From Sabellastarte sp. h YS-2021 (taxonomy: Eukaryota; Annelida; Polychaeta; Sabellida; Sabellidae): DNA of 64,000 nucleotides. The stretch lies in assembly GCA_964017235.1 (NCBI GenBank), contig OZ024928.1:1178001-1242000 (forward strand). Direction: 5' to 3'. The position numbers and the translations under genes were made by a program. The notes under the pieces were generated by a model. It had not been told where the DNA came from. It did not search any database and saw nothing but the letters and a program-made list of their open reading frames with translations. This document shows, one piece after another, positions 11,801-23,800 of this stretch. Within the stretch, counting starts at the first letter, position 1, and each line of letters opens with the position of its first letter.

Positions 11801-14800
11801 AACATAATTATCAGTCATTAACATTTGCAAGGGCTGAAATCTATTTTTTAATAACACTGAAGCCCCAGAAGGGCGAGCCCCGGCCACAGTGACACCAACA
11901 TTTCTTTTACACTCAGTTTTTGCCACACTTGTTTGCAATATTTTGTTAGAAGGAAGATCAGAGCGGTAGCGTGAAACAGTACTTGTAATAGCCAAACTTG
12001 TGTCAAAGGGATTGAAATGTTTATCATCCCTGCTGCTGACCTTAGCTGCAAGTGGCGGATTTCTGTGTATAACCTCTCCACCAAAATTTTTTGCATTTTT
12101 CATATACTGATCCGTAACAGGTATTGCATTCATCAGTGCCTGAGCATACGATTTATTTTTGACAGTTGTTTGAAAAGCTTTGCTGTATGCAAACCATTTG
12201 AATGCTGTACTTTTACTGGCATTGATTTCAGCTCGAGACATTTGAAATTTGTCATTATATGCAACTCTAGGCCGAATTTTTTGGGTGGGAACAGCATTTT
12301 GAAAAGAAAAGTTGTTAGCATCCTCCATTAATGCTATAAGATAATCTAGCATGTGTTCAGTAACTTGAGGATCTTTTTCTTCTCTTAGGATCCGGCAAAA
12401 ACCAGCCACCCACTGTACAACAGAAAGGTTATCATATTGTATCCGTTCTTTCTTAGATCCGGATAGAACAAATTCTTGTGGCCACTTGACCCGGTTTGGG
12501 ACCACAACCTCAATGGGACCCCCCCTTAAGGACTTAATTTTTGTACCTGAGTACTCATTATTAGCAAGATCTCTGAGTCTCTGGTCCACTTGACTTTGAA
12601 TGTACACATCTTGTCTGATTTTTTGTAAATCTGGCATTTGAAACTGTGTTGGTGGCACTGTGACCGAGGTAACCTGCGAACTGGCTTTCTTTTTGGAAGC
12701 CCCCTTCATTTTTTTTCGGATCCAAATGTTTCTTAACATTATTTTTTTCCAAAAGCTGCAATCTGTCACTTATGGATGAGAGTTGAGATAAAATTTGGAC
12801 ATTAATCGCCTGCTGAACGGCAACATCCGACAGTGAAGTGTGTGTATCAGAAGTACTGCGAGAAGTACTCGAAGTACTTTGAATATTTTGTTTATCTACC
12901 TGTTCACTGTCGGAGTTTTCAATGACAGCACTGCAATTTAAATCCAAATCAGAAGAATCACCAGAATCCGAATCCTGGTTATTTTGAAGCACTTTGTTCA
13001 AAAATTCTGAATCATTTGAAATACAGATATGAGAGGGGAGCTTAGCCGTATCAATACCGGAACGCAGGTTGTAGTGTTTCTTTTCAATCTCTGCCATTTG
13101 TACACAAATAAAATGTAAAAACTAAAATAATAAAATACTAAAACCACTTAAAGATGTCATGTGCAAGCTTCCACAATCAAAAATTTATTTTTTGTAGATG
13201 TGATCCCATGTGCCTCCAACTTCAAAATGGCAGAGTGAAGAGGGGTTTGCACTCACTGACCAGAGAGTGACCAATCAGAAAAAGCCACATGTACAATCGA
13301 AGATCAGTACAAAAATTTCAATTTGCCAGTAACACAAACTTTTAAGGTAACACCACCTTCCTCAGAACTGACCTCACCCACACCCACATGTGGGCACGAA
13401 ATAACCCTGCACAGACTGGAGCGGATTAGTTTTTTGGCAAACCTGGCAACAAATGTTGCCACGGCAACACATTTTTTGTTTGTTTCTTGGACTTGTAAAT
13501 ATTTTTATGGGTTCTTTGCTTTCCATACCCCTGCACAGACTGCAGCTGATTAGCTTTTCAGCAACACCTGGCAACAAGTGTTGCCATGGCAACACTTTTT
13601 TCTTTTTTTTTTGACTTACAAATATTTTTATGGGTTCTTTGTTTTCCATACCCCACACAGATTGGAGCTGATTAGTTTTTCGGCAACATCTGGCAACAAG
13701 TGTTGCCATGGCAACACCTTTTTATGTTTCTTGGGCTTAAAAATTTTTCTCGGGTATCTTTGCATTCCAAACCCTTGCGTTGATTTCAGCTGATTAGTTT
13801 TTCAGTAACACCTGGCAACACTTTTTTCTGTTTCTTTGACTTATATTTCTGTGGATTTTTTGCATTCCAAACCCCTGCATGAATAGGAACTGGTTAGCTT
13901 TCTCAACAATATCAGGCAGCTAGTGTTGTCGTGGCAACAGTTTTTTCTGTTTATCCGTTGTGGATATAAAAAGTCCTGAAGAAACATGTATGGTAAAGTG
14001 ACCTAACACTCCACAAGATTAGACAATGCTCGTTTGACCAAAATGGTGGACAAATAGATCTCCTTCTTTCCTCAATGAAGAGCCGAGGCAGACAAGACAT
14101 GATCCATCTTGTACAATGCATTTACATGTATTATGACTAGCTGAGCATGCTTTACTAGTGGATTATCAGTGCAGAATTGATAGACAATGATCTTGCTTGT
14201 TTGCTCTCCCACAAAATGGCGGACAAATATAAGCCCTTCTTTCCTCCATGAAGAGAGGATGTGAACAAATATAAGTCCTTCTTTCCTCCATGAAGAGAGG
14301 AAGCAGACAAGACAGGACATCCTGCACAATGCATTAATTTGTATGGTCACATGACTAGCAGTTTAAGTTATATTTTTCAACAAGGTGGGGCTTCACCATG
14401 ACTCAGTCCTTCTGAAAGATGGTCTGGATTTGCAGAAATGCTGCACGTCAACTATTTTTGTCTATCTGGCATAAGTTATGTCCTTTCGAATTTCATCCGC
14501 TTCAGTCTTTAACCAAAGCTGGTGACACAGTACAATTCTGTTGAATTCTTGTTTTTGTAAATATGGCCAACACGACCTTACTCAGAAGAGACTCTTATCT
14601 CTCCTATCTGAAAGCCGGAGTGAAAACTGACACCCTTAACGCTCTCAGGACTGCCCCCTTGCAGCTGGATACTATTTTCCCAGACAGTGTCATCAAACGG
14701 GCAGAAGAAGACATTGCCTCCTATGACAAAGGTCACACTGGGTCGGTGTATAAGAAACGGGAAGAAAAGAGGTCGGATAGCAAAAGACAGGACAGACCTG

Positions 14801-17800
14801 CTTGGAAAAACATCTGTTGTGGCCAGCATAGATGGGGCAAAGGAACAGTTTTCATCAAGACCATCCAAGGGCCAGCAGTCGTAGAAATGACAATCAATGT
14901 TTAGACAGGTTACAGGCAGGTTGTAAACTTTCCTGTTGTAAAAGTTGCTCATACTGCGCCTGGGCATTCGCAAAAGAAAGAAATAAGTCCCGGGGCAGCA
15001 GTTTGTTATTATCCTCAAAGAGAGTGCAAATTAAAATATGTGAAATGTGTTTCTTGTGTCACTCAATTGTCTTGTGTGAAACCTGTAACAAATGTCAAAA
15101 ATGCTGCACAAACTCTGCCTGTAGGGGCAAGACTTCAAAACTATTGGCAAACTTGGCTGGATCTGGATGCCGGTCCGAAAGTAGTTCAAATCCTGAAAGA
15201 GGGTTACACCCTCCCCTTTTGGATCCGGCTGAAACTCACAAGGCCTCCCACAGTCATAAGCTGTTATGTCAATCCCCACAGGAACAGCTATGGGGCCACG
15301 GTGGCAGAGTGGTAACACTCTCGCCTCCCACCTCTGCGGCTGGGGTTCGATCCCCGTCATGGCCGTAAGTGGGAAAGCTGGTAGTTGCTTGCCGTTGGTC
15401 GGCAGTTTACAGTACAGAACCCTAGCGAACTATATGTACTGGTTTCCTCTGCCCTTCCAACTACCCGTCGTGATATGACCTGTACAGTGTTGAAAGCGAC
15501 GTAAAACCCCAAATAAACTCCACAGGAACAGCTACCTGCTGGAGGCATTACATCAGCTTATAGAGATAAACGCAGTAGAGCTGGTACAAAATCAAAAATC
15601 TCTGGGATTTTTCAACCGACTATTTTTAGTCCCGAAACCCAACAACAAATGGAGGCCTATACTAGATCTGAGCAAACTAAACCTTTTCCTCAAGGTGGAA
15701 AGATTCAAAGTGGAGACACCAGAGACCATCAGGGCTTCCCTCCAACAAGGGGAGTGGGTCACTTCTATAGACTTCAAGGATCCCTACTTCCACATACTAA
15801 TACAGGAACAATCCAGGAAATATCTGAGATTTCATGTACAGGGTCGGATATATCACTTCAAGGCTCTGCCATTCGGTTTGTCCACAGCACCCATGGAGTT
15901 CTCTATAATAGCAAAGGAGGTGAAATTAATGGCCATACACAAGGGTATAAGAATCCACCAGGACTGGTTGGTCAGGGCCAGATCCCACCAGGCTTGTTTC
16001 CAGCATACTCCAGATCTAGTGAAGATATGCCAAGAACTAGGTTGGCTGGTGAATTTAGAAAAGTCAGAAAAGCAGATCTTCGATTTTGTAGGTTACCAGT
16101 TTGACCTCAGAGCCGGTCGGGTCCGACCGACACTGGACCGGTGGCAGCACCTGCAGGACAAAATACTGCAAGTGCTGCTTCTACCAGTTTGTCCAGTCCG
16201 GCAGTTCATGTCTCTGACAGGTTTACTAACAGCCACAGAAAAACAAGTTCACCTAGGCCGACTGCATATGAGACCAATTCAGTGACATCTCAAAAACAAC
16301 TGGAGGGTACCGGAATCACTAGCAAAGGTGATCCCAATCCCCAGGTGCATGCGCCCCCATTTACAATGGTGGCTGGAAGAAAACAATGTACTCACAGGGC
16401 AACCATTACACTCAATAAAACATGCTCTGCAGATATTTACAGATGCATCAAAAGAAGGGTGGGGCGCTCACTTGGCAGGGAAGGAAGGAGGCATGAGGTC
16501 GGGCCCACTTTGTGCCCTACTATGGAGAATCTTGACCTGGTGTACCAGGAAACAAGTGACTCTAAAAGCCTGACACATTCTAGGCCGGCTGAACGTGGTA
16601 GCAGACAAGCTATCCAGGCTAGGCCAGACCATCCAAACAGAGTGGTCTCTCCTTCCAGAGGTCTTCCAATCAATATGCAGCAGGTGGCACCGGCCCATAA
16701 TAGACTTATTTGCCACGAGGTTCAACAACAAGTTGCCTCTGTTTGTGTCACCAGTACCAGATCCCCTGGCCACGGCAGTGGATGCACTCAGTCTACCATG
16801 GGAGGATCTGGACGCATACGCCTTCCCACCAGCAGCCATCTTGGGCAAAGTGGTGGAGAAGTTGCAGGACTCCCCATGCAGGAGACTAATTTTTATTGCT
16901 CCGGGGTGGCCCAACATGCCTTGGTTTTGGGATCTAGAGGCCATGTCCAGCCAAATCCCTCTGAGCCTACCCAATCTGCCCAACCTGTTAACACAGCCCT
17001 TCAATCAGATCCCTCACAGAAATCTGACAAATTGAGGCTCCTCAAAGAGGATCAACCAGATCAGTCTATGAGTCAAAGTGGGCCATTTTCACAAAGTGAG
17101 CGTCACTAATCAGGTGGACTTCAGGGCACCCCCTGTAACATCATTCGCTGACTTCCTTATGTACCTGTTTCAGGACAGGAAGTTACAGCCCAGCACCATT
17201 GATGGATACAGGTCAGCCATTGCTGATAAGCTGGGAAACTCACCCATTAACAGATGAAAATCTCACTCGTCTCCTGGATAGTTTCCACAGAGACAGACCC
17301 GTAGGAAGGAGGGGAATTCCCTCCTGGAACCTCTCCCTGGTTTTGCACCAGCTGACAAAGGCTCCATTTGAACAATTAAAGAGGCCTCTTTGAAGCATTT
17401 GACCTTCAAGACGGTTTTTCTCTTAGCCCTTAGGTCGGGCAAGCGTAGAAGTGAGATACATGCTTGGTAAAACAGAAACATTAGACACCAATCTGACTGG
17501 TCAAATGTGTCCCTGTATCCTTCACCCAGCTTTCATTCCAAGAATCAGCTGGCCAAAGAGAGTCCAGACAGTGTGGCCCCAGTGGTTATACCAGCACTGG
17601 CCCCAACTCTGGATAGATCCCTCAAGTCTGACAGGTCCCTCTGTCCGGTCAGAGTATTGCGCTACTACAGGACCTCAGACCTCAGGCAGAATAAGGAGTT
17701 TGTTTTTGTCTCCTTTAAGAAAGGTTTCGACAAAGACATCTCACCTGCCACTATCTCCTCATGGATCAAACAGACTGTGATCCTATGTTATGAGCTCTCT

Positions 17801-20800
17801 GACCAGGAGGCCCACACCTTACATCAGGTTAAAGCCCACGATGTCAGGGCCTTTGCTGCTTCTAAGGCCTTCCAGTCGGGAGTCTCCTTAGAACAAATCC
17901 TATCAGCCTGGCACTGGAAATCACATAATACCTTCACACAATTTTATCTGAAGCATGTGGCTTGGGCTGATTCAGATCTCTACCACCTGGGGCCTGTAGT
18001 GGCTGCTTAGCAGATCCACCAGTAGCCCAGTATATAGAGGAGATTTGTACATATGTAAATAATTGTACATATATGAAAAAAACACATTAAAACCCCCCCA
18101 AAAAACAAACTCTGACGTACTTCCTTCGGGAGGTTTATTTCTACTTCTTATGGGACTGAACTCATCCCTGTCTTCCCGTACCTCAGAGCAGGTCTGTAAA
18201 AAGGGGGGGGCAACGTCGGTATAGCCCAGGTAACCGGCTACTCACAACCGACCATGAAAATTTTGTTATTTTTGTTCACTTAAGTCCCTAGCAACTTACC
18301 TGCCGACCAAGCGGTAGTTATTCAGCAGTTGTCCATTGGATAGGATGTATTAACGCAATAAAATTTCAAATTTAATATGTAAATTAAATTTTTATAAGTT
18401 AATACTCTATCCAGTGGACACACAAGACCCTCCCACCGACCCCGCTATCAGCTTACTAGGGGCCTAATAGGTTTAGACAACGAAAAAGATGCTATGATGT
18501 CACGGTGTCTAGACAGGAAAGAAGTACGATGCGTGCGTCACCTGGCGAGTGCACAGTACTGGGACCGGCCAGCCGGTTGAAACACAGGACGTCTTTTTCT
18601 GATGTTTGGCGGGCCGGTCTGCGCCGACCGGATTAGCAATTGCTCATTGGATAGGGTATTAACTTATAAAAATTTAATTTACTTATTAAATTTGCAAATC
18701 TAGGGCCGAAGCAGATCTGAATTCTTGTGTCCAGATCAGAACACTATTCATAAGATAAAGAAATAATTATTTTTCAAATGAAAATCCATAGTTCCAGCTG
18801 TAATCTCCCCACCAAATGGTTGAGTTCCAAAGGTTAAGATATTGTAGTGCAATAAATTTGCAAATTTTATGTGTTAATGTATCTATTATAAGCTGCAGTG
18901 AGTACAGTTATACCCTTTCTACAATTCCCGCTCATTGATAACTAGGGTGACTGGCACAAACAGAATGAGGATGAATAACATACTCTTGTCACCTGCCACT
19001 AATACCATCTGGGATCAGTCCCACTCAACTGAGGGTAATATATTTCTTGTCTTGAGAAGTTTGCCCATCTACGAGGTGAGCCTCCTCATTAGCAAGGGTG
19101 CCTCGAAGGGTAAGATATCGCTTATAAAAGACACATTTAAATATAAAATTTGTAACTTTGTGTTTACAGGAAGATACCTCTCACCATGGAGAGTTTGTGT
19201 TGGATGTAGAAGATGGGACTCTGTTTGTTTCTGCCAGTCACAGTGGAAACCCAGACCTCCAGTACGTTTGTGTGCACACCAACAAGGCGGCTTTGTTTCA
19301 CAATGGTAAGTGTCAACCCTCAACTTCAACATGATAAGATAGATATTTAAAATACAGAGATAAGTGTGTATTTCAGCTAACTTTCAGGCTATGTTCTGTA
19401 TATATTTGTGAGGCTCTCTGTGTATTACTGTACTGTCAAGTTGTGTACTGTCAGGCTCTGTGTATGTTGCTGTACTGTCAGACTCTGTGTATGTTTCTGT
19501 ACTGTCAGGCTCTGTGTATGTTTCTGTACTGTCAGGCTCTGTGTATATTTCTGTACTGTCAGGCTCTGTACATATTTCTGTACTGTCAGGGTGTGTATAG
19601 TTCTGTACTGTATGTGTATCTTTCAGGCTATGTAGAGTCAGTTCCGCTGCCTGAAGTCCTTCCTCGTGCTGTTTTCACACCTCCACCCTCTCTCTTCTCC
19701 ACTGTGTATCTGTCAGACCGCGGGCTGGACACGCAGCTGTCGGGTCAGGTGGGTCAGGGTACAGACGTAGAAGGTCATGACATGTTGTCGGTGGCTGTAA
19801 AGATAGACTTGGACAGTCAGCAGAACAACAAGGTCAGTGAAAGTAGTGTCCAGTATCAGTAATGAATGGGAAGTCTGTGTAATGAGTAAGGCTTCAGTCT
19901 TTGTTACGGGAGTTTTTGTATTCTAGTTTATCACAGGGTATACTGGTGTGAGTTAGGTCACTCTTTGATTAGGGATGTGTTTCGTTGTTATCCATAAAAA
20001 AGTGAGGTCGATCTCTCTCTGCATGGGCTGAATCCAGTGCTCTAGTGTTACTGAACTAGTCAGCAACCCTTTAATACTGTTGAGCATTATAATCTGTCTT
20101 ATTATCTCAGTCCTGGTTTGGTTTCAATGGAATTATCCCGAAGTGGTTTATATCCTACCTGAACAATAGCTGTCAGGGTGTCAAGATATTTTTGACACTA
20201 TCTCAGTGACACAAGCTCATCTATGGAATCCCCACCCCCAAGAATCTGTGTTGGGTCCACTGTTTTTTCCCACTCTACACAACTCCACTTAGTAAACTCA
20301 TTGCCTCTCATCCTGATATAAGATTGCATTTTTTGCAGACTCTATCCAGCTATATGTCCATTTAATGCATAAGAATGCTTCCACTGCTCTAAGCTGACTG
20401 CCTTCAAGATGTACCACGATGAATGGCTCTCAGTAAGTGTGAACCCTGATGTAACTGAATTCTTTGCTTTTGTCCCAAGGCTTAATATCAAAAACTTTCC
20501 TTGTATTTTGCTGTCCGTATCCTTAGCAATTTTTTTCATCCGGCTAACACTGTTAGAAACCTAGGTGTGTGGTTTGACTCGTACCTACCCTTCTTAGGAC
20601 ATGTCGGTAGGAGTCCGGACTATTGTAACTCTCGGATATTATGAACTTTCAGCCTGCACAAGCTGCAGGGTATTCAGAATACAAACAGTACAAAGTATGG
20701 TAACACCTCTCCTCAAGTCACCAAACTGACTGTCCATTGCCTGTTCAAACCATAACATTGGTCTATATATTTCTCCGTAGCATTTCACTGAATTATTTTG

Positions 20801-23800
20801 GATCACTGAACAGTTGGTCCTACAGTACCAGGCATAGTGATACTAACTGTCACTACCTCACAGTTCCTGCTTTTCACTCTTCTGTCTAAACAGTTTGGAA
20901 ATAGTTCTACCTTTGATGCTTCTAAGATTTGGAATGACCTTCTCAACAATGTACGCCATGCCACATCTGTTGCCTCCTTCAGGAAACGCTCAACTGTAGG
21001 CAAAAGCCTACCTCCATAAGCCCACCACCCTGTGCCTTCTCAAATATGACCTGGCTGTGTTCAGTGGACCTACAGCTAATCAGTATGTTTATGTTGTGCC
21101 TTGCAGTCTGTTAATGATAGATATTAAGCACTATAAAGTCCATATTAGTTTAAACAAAAATTGTCACTGAGAATCCGGGTGTGAGGGGGGTCACTCTTTG
21201 TAGTAAGGGACTGTGTTTTATGTTGTAGTTCATCACAGTGGGTCTAGGTTTGAGGGGTCACCCTCTGTAGTAAAGGACTATATTTTATGTTGTAGTTTAT
21301 CAAAGTGGTCTACATGTAAGGTCGGGGGCGTCACTTCCTTTAATAAGGGACTATGTTTTTGTGTAGTAGTTACTCACAGTGCATCTAGGTTTGGTAGGGG
21401 TTCACTCTCTGTAGTAAGGAACTGTGTTTTTGTGTTGTAGTTTATCACAGTGGGTCTAGGTGTGAGGGGGGCCACTCTCAGACACAGATCGACCATATCT
21501 GGACAGAACTGGATCCAGCAGGTTAGAGATTCCCATTTAGCCTGTAAATATCAGTAATAATCAGTGTTATTTTGGTCATTTGTAAACCAGCTTGTAGAGA
21601 ATTTACCTACTGTTATAAAATGGACACCTGCGCAGTCGACGAATATGCGTCTCTGCGCATTTCGTGAGAGTAGTTAATAGAGAAACTAATATACGCTGTT
21701 CCAATCTATGAACATGGTTGCGCAACATAATCTAAGATTCTTGAAAATAAAATTGAAAACAAACAAAATCAGTGAACATTGGATAAAACATCAATAATCG
21801 TTTTATAATAGAAATAAACTACTTTTGCTTGGACTTTATCAGCCCTCGTCCTTTATTTGAGACTATTTCTGTGATTGAATCGCCAATAAAGTCTGCGCAT
21901 ACGTACTTTATTTCTACAATCAAATGTTTATGACACTGTTGTACAAGTTGCTTTCAATAGGTCCTTCAGCTAAACTTGAACAAAGTCTGAGTTACAAGAC
22001 TCGATAAGATGCACACAAATCTTGAGTTATTTGATAACTCTCTTGTTGTTCTTATAGATTTTAACTTTTGGGCCCCAGACTCGGTTTAACCAAGGTTACA
22101 AATAAATCTCTCAAACTATGTATAAGTAGATTTAGGAATGCTGATTGAGTGATATTACAAGGTTATGTGTATATATGTTGCCATGTATTTGTTTCTAGTT
22201 ACTGGAATTGTTTGACATGCGAGAGTTCCCCATTCTTGGCTACTCTCCACCTAAAGTGCTCACAGAATTACACCTGCATGTTTGGAGTTCTGCTATCGAC
22301 TACAGGTTAGTTATAAGTCACAAAGATGTTACAGTCTAGTAAGCTATAACTTGTACAAATACTACAGGTTAGCAAGTTATAACTAATACAAATACTACAT
22401 ATAAGTGAGTCATCACTCACACAAACACTACAGGTTAGTGAGTAATAACTCAGAGTTATACCTGCATACATGGCATTCTGCTGTAGACTACAGATAAGTA
22501 ATAACTCACACAGGCTTGTAAGCTATAACTCATACAAATACTTCAGGTTATTGAGTTATAACTCAGATTTGCACTGCACATGTGGAATTTTACCAAGTAC
22601 TACAAGTGAGTTATAACTCATACAGTTAACTGCCGGTAGGAGACATATAATCATGCAATGGCCTTCTGCTGACTTATAACTTGTATTAATGCTATAAGTG
22701 ATTATAGCTTGAAGAAATGTTACAGGTGAGTTATAAATTGTACAAATACAATACAATAAGGAATAAATTGTTTAAATACTGCAGGCAAATATTAGAGGTG
22801 AGTTGTAAATTTTACAAATACTTCAGTCAAGTTATAACTTGTACATACACAGCAGGAAAGTTATGATTAGTATAAACAATACAGGTGCGTTATAATTTGA
22901 ACATTACTACAGGTGAGTTATAACTTGTTGTAGCCTACAGGACAGTTATACCACACTACCAGTAATTGAGGTATACCTCACAAAGATATGCAGCTAAAAG
23001 TGAATTATAACTCACACATACTACAGGTTAATTCATTGCCTGAGTTATACTCACAGAGTTAGCCTTGAGATCTATCAGAGATACCATGTTGGTCTGATCT
23101 GAAGTCACATTTCCAAATCTGATATTGTACTCAAAGAGATGTATTATGTTGGGTAAGAAGTCACAGCTTCTACAATTCATGTACTGTTATCATAATGCAA
23201 ATGTTGACTATTTGGACAAACTTCTGTTTCAGTATTGTACTTCTCAATGTCTGCTATACTGGTCCATAATCCCTCCAGTTATTGGTTTAAATCTGACCCC
23301 TGACCTTTAGTGATAAATTTGAGAAGAGATTTCCAGCACCCAGGAGTTAACAGATTAAAACATTGACAGATTGGTTTGCTGACATTTTCCTGTCTGTAAT
23401 ACTGTATAACCCTTGATGTTGTTTGACAGCCATGTTTGTACTATTCTGTGTATTTCAGGCCTCTTCACTTACCATACTGTGCGGTTTTAGTCCTCGAGTC
23501 TTTCAGTATATCCAGCAATGTGTTGGCGGACTCTCCCACCTCACTCCTCAGGTACGTGTCTCAATCTTGAAAAGCACATCTTTTGTGGGACATGATGGGA
23601 CATCTGTCTGTTCAAACTACTGTAATGTTTTCACACCTTGTCTGAAGGTGAAGCTTGCTATTATATAGGAGAATAAATCACATGGAAGAGGCCGCTGGCG
23701 TGGCTCTGCCGACTCCTGCATTTTATATAGTCCATAGTTAAGCAACCCCCCTTGGGCTTGTTGGAATGATAACTTATTCACATGAATTTGGCAAGTAGGT

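Larger units (their letters stand above)
9565..13330 (-). mobile_element. Ngaro/Pat-like YR-type retrotransposon, truncated, antisense
   Basis: Minus-strand element with a Gag-like ORF (13,097 down to about 11,745) and an RT-RNase H region (about 11,430 to 9,575). The protein style (HIDDLIYTGLPS, VTCLGILVDSITKTVSIP, KIHCDNMAVVEVL, HIPGKDNTLADLLSRW) fits DIRS-order Ngaro/Pat-like elements rather than the DIRS-A type. The expected downstream recombinase is missing because the element stops at the DIRS-B junction near 9565. The 5' boundary near 13,330 is approximate. A hairpin-headed repeat of about 300 bp splits gag from RT. Confidence 0.7.
5054..18694 (+). mobile_element. DIRS-A: DIRS-type YR retrotransposon, interrupted and decayed
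   Basis: DIRS elements encode Gag, RT-RNase H plus a methyltransferase-like domain, and a tyrosine recombinase (YR) that integrates a circular DNA without target duplication. The left end (TTTTATTGCGTTAATACATC) and right end carry matching inverted repeats: GGTCGGCGCAGACC in the left pairs with its complement near 18,620-18,640, which ties the two ends to one element. Gag runs 5262 to about 6850, is interrupted by 7.7 kb of foreign DNA, and resumes near 14,540. ORF2 and YR follow, then an internal complementary region. It lies sense to ATG2 in the first visible intron. Frameshifts and catalytic deletions make it non-autonomous. Confidence 0.9.

Noticed and set aside
9512-13097. Endogenous retrovirus or LTR retrotransposon
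   Set aside because: No LTRs, protease, integrase or envelope; the RT-RNase H style and the neighbouring DIRS elements point to a tyrosine-recombinase retrotransposon.
15301-15375. Functional tRNA-Gly gene
   Set aside because: A and B boxes and acceptor stem are present, but the anticodon arm is broken, and the segment is the head of a SINE with target-site duplication.
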